Positions 37,938-51,485 are shown, numbered from the stretch's first letter. The stretch: 64,000 nucleotides of DNA from Gammaproteobacteria bacterium (GCA_022824305.1 JAJEAD010000054.1:62001-126000), one strand, 5' to 3'. The notes: a model not told the origin generated them from the letters alone. Made by a program: numbers and translations.

Positions 37938-38495
37938 ATGAGAGCTTCCGTCTTCCTCCGTGCCGCCCTTCTCGCCATCGCCTCGATGGCGTCCGTCTCC
38001 GCCGGTGACGCCCAGGCGCCGGTCGGATCGGTCGTCCTGACGGTCGCGGGCAAGGTCGCCAATACCAACCGCCCTGTCTACGACGAACGACGCGACGTCT
38101 TCTTCGCCTACCACGAGCGCGGCTTCGACGACGCCTTCTCCTTCGACCTGGCGATGCTCGACTCGCTCGGGCAGAAGGAAGTGCACATCGAGTACGAGAA
38201 CTGGCCCGAGCCGATGTCCCCGTCCGGCCCTCTGCTCGAGGACGTGCTCGAGACGGCAGGCTGCGCGCCCGGGCCGCTCGGCACCCTGGCCCTCGACGGC
38301 TACGCCACGACGATCACCGGGGAGAAGCGCCGGGCGCACGAGTGGATCGTGGCGACGAGGGCCAACGGCCGGCGGCTCGCAATCGGCGGGCGGGGTCCGC
38401 TCTGGCTGGTCTACGATCCTCCGGGCGAGCGGCCGGCGCTCACGGAAGAGTCGGAGAACTGGCCCTGGGCGGTGTTCTTCATTCGCTGCCTGTAG
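37938..38495 (+). CDS. Exported protein resembling a molybdopterin-dependent oxidoreductase domain
   Basis: A 185-residue protein with a signal peptide (about 1-26, ending GDAQA). The body reads VVLTVAGKVANTNRP, FDLAMLDSLGQKEV, LLEDVLETAGC, LALDGYATTI and GRGPLWLVYDPPGE. This is the trimmed sulfite-oxidase-fold protein family often annotated molybdopterin-dependent oxidoreductase, usually without the full cofactor-binding site. Whether it binds Mo is unclear. Relatives that I recall sit beside sensor kinases or GGDEF proteins; none is visible here. Periplasmic location is likely. Confidence 0.65.
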   Translation: MRASVFLRAALLAIASMASVSAGDAQAPVGSVVLTVAGKVANTNRPVYDERRDVFFAYHERGFDDAFSFDLAMLDSLGQKEVHIEYENWPEPMSPSGPLLEDVLETAGCAPGPLGTLALDGYATTITGEKRRAHEWIVATRANGRRLAIGGRGPLWLVYDPPGERPALTEESENWPWAVFFIRCL

Positions 38496-38521
38496 CGCGG
38501 TCGGGCCCGATCGAACGACGC

Positions 38522-38538
38522 CCCCGGTGTACCCGGGG
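38522..38538. terminator. Candidate hairpin between convergent genes
   Basis: CCCCGG (38522-38527) and CCGGGG (38533-38538) form a six-bp GC stem with a five-base loop, 26 bases after the 37938 gene and facing the acs stop. There is no T tract. Confidence 0.35.
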
Positions 38539-38576
38539 ACGCCACGCGGGGTCGCAGTCGGGCGCGCCCCCGGCTA

Positions 38577-40604
<2,028 letters not shown>

Positions 40605-40928
40605 GGCGCACTCACTCCTCGAGGGGATGGAACACAGGAACGGGCTCGATGTCGGACTCAGACCCGCCGGGCTCTCGGCGACTCTACGCAGGGCATGGAC
40701 CGCCCGCAAGCGGGGTCGGCTCGGGCGCACGGCCGCGCCCGCACCCGTCCATTCCGCGTGAGATCTTCCCGGCTCCTGCCCTCACCGGGGACAGAAGCCC
40801 GCATTCACGGGTGCACGGCGATACGAGGTCGGACCCCGGTCTGCGCCTGGAGCGTCCCACGCTGCCGGTGCCGATACGCTACAGTTGCCCTCCTGGCACC
40901 GGCGGTGGCGGGCAATCGGAGAGAGACG
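40605..40928. other. Divergent intergenic region, acs / VOC protein
   Basis: The 324 bases contain no recognised gene or RNA and should carry the promoters for acs and the glyoxalase-fold gene. Confidence 0.45.
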
Positions 40929-41327
40929 ATGGATGAACGCATGAAGACCCACGGGGCCGTCGGGTGGAGCGACATGCTGACCGATGACGTCGAGAAGGCA
41001 CGGGACTTCTACGCCAGCGTGATCGGATGGGAGACCGAGGTCATGGATGTCGGGATGGGCCCGTACACCGTGTTCAAGGCCGGCGGGCAGCCGGTGGCCG
41101 GCATGATGACCAAGCCACCGGAGGCGGCGGCAATGGGCGCGCCGAACGGGTGGACCTCCTACGTGACCGTCGACGACGTCGATGCGTGTACCGCGAAGGT
41201 TGCGAGCGCCGGCGGCGCCGTGCTCAACGGCCCGGTGGACATCCCGGCGGTCGGGCGCATGGCGATCATTCAGGACCCCACCGGCGGCGTCATCGGGATC
41301 ATGAAGTACGAGAACCCGGAGGGTTGA
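40929..41327 (+). CDS. VOC (glyoxalase/bleomycin-resistance fold) protein
   Basis: A 132-residue vicinal-oxygen-chelate protein. It opens GAVGWSDMLTDDVEKARDFYASVIGWET and has two beta-alpha-beta-beta-beta units. The second ends AIIQDPTGGVIGIMKYE, typical of the subgroup annotated 'VOC family protein' near catabolic genes. Metal ligands cannot be assigned with certainty. GGAGAGACG precedes the ATG at 40929. Function unknown. Confidence 0.8.
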   Translation: MDERMKTHGAVGWSDMLTDDVEKARDFYASVIGWETEVMDVGMGPYTVFKAGGQPVAGMMTKPPEAAAMGAPNGWTSYVTVDDVDACTAKVASAGGAVLNGPVDIPAVGRMAIIQDPTGGVIGIMKYENPEG

Positions 41328-41406
41328 GACCGGTCGCCGCCGGCGGGACCATCCGGACGAGCAGCGACGGGCCATTCTCTCCCGACCGGAGTCTCAACCC
41401 CTCGCC

Positions 41407-41871
41407 TCAGGCCGCTTCGGGCGCGCGCATGCCCTTCTTGTCGAGCTCGGCGAGCGCGTCCTCGCTCTTGCCGAGGCCGGCGAGGCCCATGCCGCGGAGC
41501 ACGTTCGGGGCCTTGGTGAACTGGATGTTCTGGTAGCTCACGATCTCGACCCGGTTGCCCCAGGGGTCGAGGAAGTCGAGGAAGCGTCCCGGCAGGATCT
41601 CGACGCCCATCTCCTCGAGCGTTGCGCGCACCGCCTCCTTGTCGTCGACCACGAGGCCGAAGTGGCGATCGTCGTCGGGGGCCTGCCGCCTCCCCTTCGA
41701 GAAGTTGATGAACTGGTCGCCGAAGTAGATGAAGGCGATGTCCTCCCGGCGGCTCACCAGCTCGAACTCGACGAAGCTCCCGTAGAACTCCAGCGCCTCA
41801 TCGATGTCGCCCACCTCCAGCGCCAGGTGGTTGATGCCGACCGCCCGTGCCTTCCTGTTCGTGGTGCCCAT
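41407..41871 (-). CDS. VOC-family protein
   Basis: A 154-residue glyoxalase-fold protein. NHLALEVGDIDEALEFYGSF at the N-terminus provides the usual first metal-ligand His, and DRHFGLVVDD begins the second unit. GRFLDFLDPWGNRVEIVSYQ is the typical C-terminal strand with a Glu ligand. It has a 35-residue tail beyond the fold. The start at 41871 follows GGGTGGGCAACGA. Dioxygenase, lyase or glyoxalase roles are all possible. Confidence 0.8.
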   Translation of the reverse strand: MGTTNRKARAVGINHLALEVGDIDEALEFYGSFVEFELVSRREDIAFIYFGDQFINFSKGRRQAPDDDRHFGLVVDDKEAVRATLEEMGVEILPGRFLDFLDPWGNRVEIVSYQNIQFTKAPNVLRGMGLAGLGKSEDALAELDKKGMRAPEAA

Positions 41872-41936
41872 TCGTTGCCCACCCTTCAATGAAGACGGAC
41901 ACGGATCATCGCACACCGCCCTGCGCTTCCTCGAAT

Positions 41937-43892
41937 TCAGATCGCCATGGCGGCCTTCAGGCCTTCCAGCACCGCTTCTTCGGCCGTGCGCGGGCCGAGG
42001 CAGTCGCCGATCAGGGTCAAGCGCTCGCCCCAGGCGTTCAGCTCTTCCGCCAGGCCCGCGTTCCGGCGCAAGGCATGGTGGGAAACCAGGGTGTCGACCT
42101 CGTCCAGAATCACCGGTTCCCCGCTCGTGACGTGCTGGAAGTACACGCTGTCCTCGTCGGCGCCGAAGAGGCGGACGTAGGGCACGATTTCCACGCCCAG
42201 CTTGTGGAGCTCGCCCACCGCGTAGTCGCGCACCATGGAGGGGACACGCTCACCGGCCACGATGCCGTTCACCGCAAGGCGCACCCGGCAGCCGCTTTGC
42301 GCCAGCAACTGGGCCAGTCCGAGCCCGACCCAGTCGCTGCGCCAGTCCCAGACTACCGCCGACCGCCCGACGTTCGCCTCGCCGCGAAGCACGGCCCAGC
42401 TATCGACGACGTGGGCTTCTTCCAGTCCCTCGATCGCCGGAATCTGCGGTTCCGCGCCGGTCGCGAGGACGATGGCGTCCGGGCCGGTTGCTGCGACCAG
42501 GTCTGCCGTGACCTCGGTACGGGTTCGGACGGAAACCCCGAGAATCTCCAGCTCCCGTGCGAGGTTGGTGACGAGGCCGCCAAACTCCGAGCGATCCGGC
42601 AGGAGCTGCGCCAGCAGGGCCTGGCCTCCGAGCCGCGCTTCCTTCTCGTAGAGGGTCACGTCATGGCCGCGTTGCGCCGCCACGATGGCCGCCTTCATGC
42701 CGCCCGGGCCGCCGCCGACCACCATCACCCTCTTCGGCGCATCCGCTCTGCTCTTCCGGTAGTACTGCAGCTCCCTTCCGGTTTCCGGGTGCTGAATGCA
42801 GGAGATCGGAAACCCCTTGAGGCGGTGGCCGATGCAGGCCTGATTGCAGCCGATGCACGCGCGGATGTCCTCCGGCCGGCCTTCGCGCGCCTTCCTTGCG
42901 AACTCCGGGTCCGCGATGTGGCCGCGCACGACGCCCACCATGTCGGCCTGACCCGATGCGATGATCCTCTCCGCCTCGTGAGGCTGGGTCACGCGGCCGG
43001 CAATCATCACCGGCAACGTGACCGCGTCCTTCACCTGCCGGCCGAGAGGCGCGAGATAGGCGTTCGGCATCACCATGGACGGGATGATGTGGAGCCAGCC
43101 CGCGTATGACGCCGTCGTCGAAGCGATGATGTTGAAGTAATCGAGCCTGCCGTCGGCTTCGATCGCCTCGAGAGCTTCAATCGTCTCGCCCGGCTGGAGC
43201 CCTTCGCCATCCATCTCATCGGCGGAGATCCGAATTCCGACGACGATCTCGTCGCCCGCTCCCTTGCGCACCGCGGCGATCACTTCGCGCAGGAAGCGCA
43301 ACCGGTTCTCGAGACTGCCGCCGAACTCGTCCGTGCGCTGATTGAGTCGCGGATTGAGAAACTGCGAGATCAGGTAGCCCATGCTGGAGATCAGCTCGAT
43401 CCCGTCGAGGCCGCCTTCCGCCATCCGCGCGGCGCCCCGCCGATAGTGGTCGACGAGATCCCGGATCTGGTCTGTCGTGAGCGGCGCGGGGACGTTCTTG
43501 TAGAACTCGTCCGGCACCTCGGAAGGCGCGTAGGAGGCCATGACGGAGCCGTCCTCGGACGCTGCCGCGACGCGCCCGGGATGGAAGAGTTGGCCCAGCA
43601 CCCGGCAATCGTGCCGTCTGCCCATCGCGGCCATGCGCTCGAGCCCCGGGATGCAATCGTCCGTGACGACCGACAGGCGGCCATGTGGCGCGTAGGACGG
43701 GTGGACCGTGCTGACCTCCATCGTGATCATGCCGACCCCTGCCTCGGCGCGGGCCTCGTGATAGGCGATCATCTCGTCGCTGACCAGGCCCTCGACCGAC
43801 AGCGCCGTATTGTGGCCGGGGACGAATATCCGGTTCTTGACGGTCATGCGACCGATTTCGATCGGCTGAAAGAGATGCGGGAACCGGGTCAT
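41937..43892 (-). CDS. DgcA-like NADH:flavin oxidoreductase with 4Fe-4S (N-demethylase type)
   Basis: A 651-residue fusion of an FMN TIM barrel (1-350, Old Yellow Enzyme fold, FQPIEIGRMTVKNRIF) with a 4Fe-4S linker (CIGCNQACIGH...C; C-x2-C-x3-C-x11-C) and an FAD/NAD(P) module (MVVGGGPGGMKAAIVAAQRGHDVTLYE). The architecture is that of 2,4-dienoyl-CoA reductase, trimethylamine dehydrogenase and dimethylglycine demethylase DgcA. Downstream position in a block with a dimethylglycine-dehydrogenase-like gene and ETF-QO favours an N-demethylation role, with FadH-type enoyl reduction as the alternative. It lies 208 bases after the 44101 gene, which may be a separate promoter region. Confidence 0.82.
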   Translation of the reverse strand: MTRFPHLFQPIEIGRMTVKNRIFVPGHNTALSVEGLVSDEMIAYHEARAEAGVGMITMEVSTVHPSYAPHGRLSVVTDDCIPGLERMAAMGRRHDCRVLGQLFHPGRVAAASEDGSVMASYAPSEVPDEFYKNVPAPLTTDQIRDLVDHYRRGAARMAEGGLDGIELISSMGYLISQFLNPRLNQRTDEFGGSLENRLRFLREVIAAVRKGAGDEIVVGIRISADEMDGEGLQPGETIEALEAIEADGRLDYFNIIASTTASYAGWLHIIPSMVMPNAYLAPLGRQVKDAVTLPVMIAGRVTQPHEAERIIASGQADMVGVVRGHIADPEFARKAREGRPEDIRACIGCNQACIGHRLKGFPISCIQHPETGRELQYYRKSRADAPKRVMVVGGGPGGMKAAIVAAQRGHDVTLYEKEARLGGQALLAQLLPDRSEFGGLVTNLARELEILGVSVRTRTEVTADLVAATGPDAIVLATGAEPQIPAIEGLEEAHVVDSWAVLRGEANVGRSAVVWDWRSDWVGLGLAQLLAQSGCRVRLAVNGIVAGERVPSMVRDYAVGELHKLGVEIVPYVRLFGADEDSVYFQHVTSGEPVILDEVDTLVSHHALRRNAGLAEELNAWGERLTLIGDCLGPRTAEEAVLEGLKAAMAI

Positions 43893-44100
43893 CGTCCGAG
43901 CCTTGCGAGTCAGTGGGATTCGGCTTTCAGCTTCTCGATGCGGTCGGCGCTCACTTCATCCCGATAGGGGCGAGAACGACGGTCGGCTCCGGCGACCCCG
44001 TCGCCCTCGGAGAGCGCCGCCGGCCGAGCGGTCGCCGGGCACGAGGACACGCCGGCCGTCACGCGGCGTGCCGAGCACCGATCCAGGCGCCTTCAACGGC

Positions 44101-46515
44101 TCAGGCCCGGAGCCGCTCGTTGCGCGGATCGTAGAGGGGTTCCGCTTGCACCGTGGCCGGGCGGCGCTCGCCGAGGATGCCGATGTCGAAGGTGGTGCCG
44201 GGCGAAGCGTACGCGCTCTCCACGTAGGCGAAGGCGAGCGAGCGGCGCACCGTGGGGCCGTAGGCCCCGCTGGTGGTGATGCCGATGATGCGCTCCCCGT
44301 CGAACACCGGCTCGTTGCCCATCGCGTCAGCGTCTTCGGCCTCCACCGTGCAGTAGACGAGGCGGATTCCAGCGTCGCGCTCCTGCCGGGCCCTGACGAC
44401 ATCGGCGCCGATGAAGTCCTTGTCGAGCTTCACGAAGCGCTCTAGCCCGGCCTCGACCGGGGTCACCTCGGTGGTGAGCTCCGCGCCCCAGCCCTTGTAG
44501 CCCTTTTCCATGCGCATGGCGTTCATCGCGTAGAGCCCGAAGTTCACGATGCCGTGCGCCGCGCCCGCCTCCATCAGCGCGTCGTAAAGCGTCTCCATGC
44601 CCTCCATGGGGTGATGCAGCTCCCATCCGAGCTCGCCCACGTAGGACACGCGCAAGGCCCGCACCGGCACCCCCGCCGCCTCGATCTCGCGCGCGCTCAT
44701 CCAGGGAAAGGCCTCGTTGCCGAGATCAGCGTCGGTGAGCGCGCCGAGCACGTCGCGCGCGCGGGGTCCGGTCAGCACCAGGCAGGCATAGTCGGCGGTG
44801 CGGTTCGTGATCTCCACCTCCTCGTCATCGCCGATGTGCCAGGACATCCAGTCGAGATCGTGCAGCTCCGCCGTTGCCCCCGAGAGCACGAAGAGGCGTT
44901 CGTCCCCGAGGCGGGAGATGGTCGCCTCGCACTCGATGCCCCCCGGCTCACCCAGCATGTGCGCGAGCACCACCCCGCCGCAGCGCCGCGGCACGCGGTT
45001 GGCGCAGAGGCGGTCGAGGAAGGCGGCCGCGTCCCGGCCCGTCACGTCGTACTTCGCGAAGGCCGAGAGATCGAGCACGCCGACGCGCTCGCGCACCGCC
45101 TCGCACTCCGCCGCGACCGGATCGAACCAGTTGGTGCGGCGGAAGCTCAAGCGCTCCTCGACCCCGGGCGGCGCGAACCATTTCGGCCGCTCCCAGCCGA
45201 AGTTCTCCGCGAATACCGCGCCCGCCGCCTTGAGCTTCTCGTAGATCGGCGTGGTCTTCACCGGGCGCCCGTCCTCGCGATACTCGCCCGGATAGGCGAC
45301 CTGGTACATCTGCTGGTACTCGTCGATCGACTTCTCGAGCGTGTAACGCCCCGACGACCAGTCCCCGTAGCGCCTCGGATCGAAGCCCAGCATGTTGATC
45401 TCGGTCTGTCCGTGCACCATCCACTGGGCGAGGTACTTGCCCGCGCCCGGCCCCTGCGTGACCCCGATGCTCGCTCCGCAGCACATCCAGTAGTTGCGCA
45501 AGCCCGGGGCGGGGCCGAGCAGGAAGTTGCCGTCCGGGCAATGGGTGATCGGGCCGCTCACGATGCGCTTGATGCCGGCGTGCTCGAAGGCGGGGATGCG
45601 CTTTGCCGCCCACTCGAGGGACGTGGCGAGACGGTCGATGTCGGGAGGCAGCAGCTCGGTGTCGAAGCTCCAGTCGATGCCGTCGAGGCCCCAGGCCTGC
45701 GCGTCCTCCATCTCGTAGGGCCCGATGAGCAGCCCGTCCTGCTCCTGGCGGTAGTAGCAGGACGCACGCGGGTCGCGTATCACCGGCGGCTCGCGGTCGA
45801 GGCCGCGGACCGCATCGAGGTTCTCGGTCACGAGGTACTGGTGGACCATGTTGACGATGGGCACTTCCAGCCCCACCCAGCGGGCGACCTGTGGCGCGAA
45901 GGATCCGGTGGCGTTCACCACGTGCTCGCACACGATGCTGCCCTTGTCCGTCACCACCTCCCACTCGCCGCCGGGCAGGCGGCGCGTATCGGTGACCAGG
46001 GTGTGGCGGTAGATCTCGGCCCCTCCCTGGCGGGCGCCCGCGGCCATCGAGTTCGTCGCGCTCGCGGGGTCCGTGTGGCCGTCGTTGGGGGTGTAGGCGC
46101 CGAGACGAACGCCTTCCATGTCGACCAGGGGGTGAATCTGCCGGATCTCGTTCGGGCCGATGAGATGGCACTCCGCCCCGACGTAGTCGAGCAGCCCCTT
46201 CATCTGGCGGAACCAGTCCACCTCGTCCGCGTTGGTGGCGAGCCGGATCGAGCCGCAACCGTGCCAGCCGGTGGCCTGACCCGTCTCCGCCTCGAGCTCC
46301 TGGTAGAGGTCGGCGCCGTAGAGGTGGATCTTGGCCATGTTCAGGTTGCCGATGAAATGGCCGATCAACCCCGCCGCGTGCCAGGTGGAACCCGAAGTGA
46401 GCTCGCCCTTCTCCACCAGCACCGAGTCGGTCCACCCCTCCTTGACGAGGTGATAGAGCAACCCGACGCCCATCGCGCCACCGCCGATGATCACCACTCG
46501 GGCCTGCGTCTTCAT
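44101..46515 (-). CDS. Dimethylglycine/sarcosine dehydrogenase-like flavoprotein
   Basis: An 804-residue two-part enzyme. An N-terminal FAD domain (VVIIGGGAMGVGLLYHL; STWHAAGLIGHF, where the His is the covalent FAD site in this family) spans about 1-380, a middle domain about 380-450, and a C-terminal GcvT-like tetrahydrofolate domain 460-800 (GVLDLSAFAKYDVTGRDAAAFLDRL, GWELHHPMEGMETLYDAL). Such enzymes oxidatively remove methyl groups from dimethylglycine, sarcosine or related N-methyl compounds, pass the one-carbon unit to tetrahydrofolate and the electrons to ETF. ETF-QO lies upstream in the same direction, a fitting electron acceptor. It starts 12 bases after the acyl-CoA dehydrogenase stop. 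Confidence 0.88.
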   Translation of the reverse strand: MKTQARVVIIGGGAMGVGLLYHLVKEGWTDSVLVEKGELTSGSTWHAAGLIGHFIGNLNMAKIHLYGADLYQELEAETGQATGWHGCGSIRLATNADEVDWFRQMKGLLDYVGAECHLIGPNEIRQIHPLVDMEGVRLGAYTPNDGHTDPASATNSMAAGARQGGAEIYRHTLVTDTRRLPGGEWEVVTDKGSIVCEHVVNATGSFAPQVARWVGLEVPIVNMVHQYLVTENLDAVRGLDREPPVIRDPRASCYYRQEQDGLLIGPYEMEDAQAWGLDGIDWSFDTELLPPDIDRLATSLEWAAKRIPAFEHAGIKRIVSGPITHCPDGNFLLGPAPGLRNYWMCCGASIGVTQGPGAGKYLAQWMVHGQTEINMLGFDPRRYGDWSSGRYTLEKSIDEYQQMYQVAYPGEYREDGRPVKTTPIYEKLKAAGAVFAENFGWERPKWFAPPGVEERLSFRRTNWFDPVAAECEAVRERVGVLDLSAFAKYDVTGRDAAAFLDRLCANRVPRRCGGVVLAHMLGEPGGIECEATISRLGDERLFVLSGATAELHDLDWMSWHIGDDEEVEITNRTADYACLVLTGPRARDVLGALTDADLGNEAFPWMSAREIEAAGVPVRALRVSYVGELGWELHHPMEGMETLYDALMEAGAAHGIVNFGLYAMNAMRMEKGYKGWGAELTTEVTPVEAGLERFVKLDKDFIGADVVRARQERDAGIRLVYCTVEAEDADAMGNEPVFDGERIIGITTSGAYGPTVRRSLAFAYVESAYASPGTTFDIGILGERRPATVQAEPLYDPRNERLRA

Positions 46516-46527
46516 GTCTTCAGTCTC

Positions 46528-48315
<1,788 letters not shown>

Positions 48316-48368
48316 GACGCTTCCTCGACTCGTGGGTCTCCCGCCGCCGTCCCGGGCCCTTCGGAACC

Positions 48369-49985
48369 TCACATGTTCGGGTAGTTCGGACCGCCCCCGC
48401 CCTCCGGGGCCACCCAGTGGATGTTCTGGGTCGGATCCTTGATGTCGCAGGTCTTGCAGTGCACGCAGTTCTGCGCGTTGATCTGCAGGCGGGGGTTCTC
48501 TCCGGCATCGTCGCGCACGATCTCGTAGACGCCGGCGGGACAGAAGCGCTGCTCGGGCGCGTCGTACTCGGCGAGGTTCACCCGGATGGGCACCGAGGCG
48601 TCCTTGAGCGTGAGGTGCACCGGCTGGTCTTCCTCGTGGTTCGTCCCCGACAGGTACACCGACGAGTTCTTGTCGAAGCTCACCACGCCGTCCGGCTTCG
48701 GGTAGTCGATTCGGGGAGTCTCGCTCGCCTTCCCGAGGCGCGCGTGGTCCGGATGGTGGTGGAAGGTCCAGGGCGCCCGGCCGCGAAGCAGGTAGGTGTC
48801 GAGCCCGGCGTAGGCGAGTCCGCCCCACAGGCCGTAGCGAAACGAGGGGCGGATGTTGCGCACCCGCGCGAGCTCCGGCCACACCCAGCTCCTGCGCAGG
48901 CGCTCCGGGTAGTCGGTGACCTCCCGGACGGCGTCGTCGGCAAGGGCGTCGAACACCGCTTCCGCCGCCGTCATGCCCGACTTCATCGCGGTGTGGGTGC
49001 CCTTGATCTTGGGCACGTTCAGGAAGCCGGCCGCGCAGCCGACCAGCATGCCGCCGGGGAAGGTCAGCCTGGGAATGGACTGGAAGCCGCCCTCGTTGAT
49101 GGCGCGCGCACCGTAGGCCACGCGGCGCCCGCCCTCGAAGAGGGGGCGGATGGCGGGATGGGTCTTGAAGCGCTGGAACTCGTCGAAGGGGCTCAGGTGC
49201 GGATTCCGGTAGTCGAGCCCGACCACGAAACCGACCGCGACCTGGTGGCCTTCGAGGTGGTAGAGGAAGGATCCGCCGTAGGTGGAGCGGTCCATCGGCC
49301 AGCCGACGGTGTGCAGCACCGTCCCGGGGCGGTGCTTCGCGGGCTCCACTTCCCAGAGCTCCTTGATTCCGATGCCGTAGGTCTGCGGATCGACCCCGTC
49401 GCGGAGCGAGAAGCGCTCGAGGAGACCCTTGCTGAGGTGACCCCGGCAGCCCTCCGCGAAAATCGTCTGGCGGCCGAGCAGCTCCACCCCCGGCTCGAAG
49501 GTCGCCTTCGGCTCGCCGTCGCGTCCCACGCCCATGTTGCCGGTGGCAACCCCGCGCACCGCGCCGTCCTCGTCGTAGAGCACCTCGGATGCGGAGAAAC
49601 CGGGGAAGATCATCACGTCGAGCGCTTCCGCCTGCTCGGCGAGCCAGCGGCAGAGGTTCCCGAGGCTGATGATGTAGTTGCCCCGGTTGTGCATCTGGGG
49701 CGGGGTGGGCAGGCGAATGGCGCGCCGCTCGGTGAGGAACAGGAAGCGGTCGGCGGCGGCCGGCGTGTTGAGCGGCGCGCCGAGCTCCTTCCAGTCCGGG
49801 AACAGCTCCTCGAGGGATCGCGGCTCGATCACCGCCCCGGAGAGTATGTGGGCGCCGATCTCGGATCCCTTCTCGACGAGGCACACCGAGAGCTCCCGAT
49901 CGTGCTCCAGGCTGAGCTGGCGAAGCCGGATCGCCGCGCTCAGGCCGGAGGGGCCGCCGCCGACGATGACGACGTCGAACTCCAT
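48369..49985 (-). CDS. Electron transfer flavoprotein-ubiquinone oxidoreductase
   Basis: A 538-residue membrane-associated flavoprotein that takes electrons from reduced ETF and passes them to ubiquinone. The FAD site is [17 protein letters not shown] at the N-terminus, with [15 protein letters not shown] typical of the family. The ubiquinone-region sequence is [24 protein letters not shown]. The C-terminal 4Fe-4S cluster has cysteines in CPAGVYEI and [13 protein letters not shown]. The ATG at 49985 was preferred; an upstream start adding eight residues is possible. First gene of the ETF-QO / acyl-CoA dehydrogenase / dimethylglycine dehydrogenase block, divergent from citrate synthase. Confidence 0.93.
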   Translation of the reverse strand: MEFDVVIVGGGPSGLSAAIRLRQLSLEHDRELSVCLVEKGSEIGAHILSGAVIEPRSLEELFPDWKELGAPLNTPAAADRFLFLTERRAIRLPTPPQMHNRGNYIISLGNLCRWLAEQAEALDVMIFPGFSASEVLYDEDGAVRGVATGNMGVGRDGEPKATFEPGVELLGRQTIFAEGCRGHLSKGLLERFSLRDGVDPQTYGIGIKELWEVEPAKHRPGTVLHTVGWPMDRSTYGGSFLYHLEGHQVAVGFVVGLDYRNPHLSPFDEFQRFKTHPAIRPLFEGGRRVAYGARAINEGGFQSIPRLTFPGGMLVGCAAGFLNVPKIKGTHTAMKSGMTAAEAVFDALADDAVREVTDYPERLRRSWVWPELARVRNIRPSFRYGLWGGLAYAGLDTYLLRGRAPWTFHHHPDHARLGKASETPRIDYPKPDGVVSFDKNSSVYLSGTNHEEDQPVHLTLKDASVPIRVNLAEYDAPEQRFCPAGVYEIVRDDAGENPRLQINAQNCVHCKTCDIKDPTQNIHWVAPEGGGGPNYPNM

Positions 49986-50068
49986 CGACTCTCTTTCCAC
50001 CCTGACCATCCCCGCGCCCGGCCGGCGCCGTCGAACTCCGTCCGGATCTTTGCCGCGCCGCTACGCCT

Positions 50069-50085
50069 TGGCAAGCGCCTTGCCA
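50069..50085. promoter_or_regulatory. Short inverted repeat in the ETF-QO upstream region
   Basis: TGGCAAG (50069-50075) and CTTGCCA (50079-50085) form a perfect 7-bp inverted repeat around CGC. It sits 84-100 bases upstream of the ETF-QO start. The size and symmetry fit a dimeric repressor operator, but there is no second copy to support it. Confidence 0.3.
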
Positions 50086-50286
50086 TGCGCCGGACAACCG
50101 GTCGCCGCCGGTGAGTTGCTCCGGACGGGGACTTGGCCCCGGGGCGGGTGACGACACGAAGGGTGTGGCGGAGCGCAGGGCCCCCGGCCGCGGGCCGGGT
50201 CACCGCCGGACCGCCGCGCCGAGTCCCGAGCGCTCGCCCGGGTGGCGCGGCGCGCGCTCCGATGTACGATCCGGGCGGCTTTGCGG

Positions 50287-50308
50287 CGCCGGCGCGGAGG
50301 CGCCGGCG
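50287..50308. promoter_or_regulatory. Strong leader hairpin upstream of citrate synthase
   Basis: A 9-bp perfect GC stem, CGCCGGCGC / GCGCCGGCG, closed by the tetraloop GGAG at 50296-50299, lies 35 bases before the citrate synthase ATG. It would form in the mRNA leader and could attenuate, stabilise or block initiation. It may also simply be a local GC palindrome. Confidence 0.35.
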
Positions 50309-50342
50309 AACACTGCGGCAATCGAAGTACAGGGAGTCGACA

Positions 50343-51485
50343 ATGAGCGGTGAAAAAGGCGGGATCGAGATCCACCGGGGCCTCAAGGGCGTCTACTTCG
50401 ACCGCTCGCCTACCTGCTTCATCGACGGACGCGCGGGGGAGCTCCGCTATCGGGGCTATTCCATCCACGACCTCGCCCGGCACTCCACCTTCGAGGAGAC
50501 CGCGTGCCTGCTCCTCGAAGGCGAGCTTCCGGATGCCGCCGGCATCGAGAACTTCAGGGCTCGCCTGCGTGCGGCGCGCGAGCTGCCGGGCGCGATCTAC
50601 GACATCATCCGGAGCATCGCGCACGCCCACCCGATGGAGGTGCTGCGCACCGCGGTGTCCGCGCTCGGCGCCTTCGATCCGGAGGGCGCCGACAACTCCC
50701 GGGAAGCGACCTGTCGCAAGGGCGTGCGGCTCGCCGCGCAGGTGCCGATGATCGTCGCCGCCCACGACAACATCCGAAAGGGCCGGAAGCCGGTCCCGGC
50801 AAGACCCGATCTCGGACACGCCGCGAACTTCCTCCACATGCTGAAAGGGGAAGCGCCGAGCGAGGACGCGGCCCGGCTCATGGACGTCGACATGCTGCTG
50901 CACGCCGAGCACGGCTCCAACGCGTCGTCCTTCGCCGCCCGCGTGGTCACCGGCACCGAAGCCAACCTGCACGCCTCCCTCACCGCCGCGGTCGCCGCGC
51001 TCTCGGGCCCCGCGCACGGCGGAGCGGCGGAGAACGTGATGCGCATGGCGCAGGAGGTGGCCGAGCCCGCGAACGCCGCCGCCTACGTCAAGGCCAAGCG
51101 CCGCCGGCGCGAGCCGATCATGGGCTTCGGGCACCGCGTCTACCGGGCCGAGGATCCGCGGGCGCGCCACATGCGCGAAGGAGTGGAACGCCTCTCGCGC
51201 GAGATGGGCCAGCCGCACTGGTTCGACATCCTGCAGGCGCTGGTCGACGCCATGGCCCCCTACGCCCGCCACGGCATCCACGTCAACGTCGACTTCTACG
51301 CAGGCGTGGTCTACTACCTGAACGGAATCTCCGAAGACCTCTTCGTGCCCATCTTCGCGATCGGCCGGGTGCCGGGCTGGACAGTGCAGGTGCTGGAACA
51401 GCTCGACCAGAACATCCTCATCCGTCCCCTCACCCACTACACCGGCCCGGCTCCCCGGGACTACGTGCCGATCGACAGGCGCTGA
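50343..51485 (+). CDS. Citrate synthase (or 2-methylcitrate synthase)
   Basis: A 380-residue citrate-synthase-family enzyme of the short type I/II-intermediate form. It joins acetyl-CoA (or propionyl-CoA) with oxaloacetate. Catalytic residues are visible: the first His in LLHAEHGSNASSFAAR, the second His in MGFGHRVYR and the Asp in INVDFY-like HVNVDFYAG. GRAGELRYRGYSIHDLA is the N-terminal signature. The length fits both citrate and 2-methylcitrate synthases; no prpB/acnB neighbours are present, so citrate synthase is favoured. AGGGAG lies upstream of the ATG at 50343. Confidence 0.88.
   Translation: MSGEKGGIEIHRGLKGVYFDRSPTCFIDGRAGELRYRGYSIHDLARHSTFEETACLLLEGELPDAAGIENFRARLRAARELPGAIYDIIRSIAHAHPMEVLRTAVSALGAFDPEGADNSREATCRKGVRLAAQVPMIVAAHDNIRKGRKPVPARPDLGHAANFLHMLKGEAPSEDAARLMDVDMLLHAEHGSNASSFAARVVTGTEANLHASLTAAVAALSGPAHGGAAENVMRMAQEVAEPANAAAYVKAKRRRREPIMGFGHRVYRAEDPRARHMREGVERLSREMGQPHWFDILQALVDAMAPYARHGIHVNVDFYAGVVYYLNGISEDLFVPIFAIGRVPGWTVQVLEQLDQNILIRPLTHYTGPAPRDYVPIDRR

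Larger units (their letters stand above)
49986..50342. other. Divergent intergenic region, ETF-QO / citrate synthase
   Basis: The 357 bases separate two divergent genes of central metabolism and hold two notable inverted repeats, listed separately. No gene was seen. The whole stretch is very GC-rich. Confidence 0.5.
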
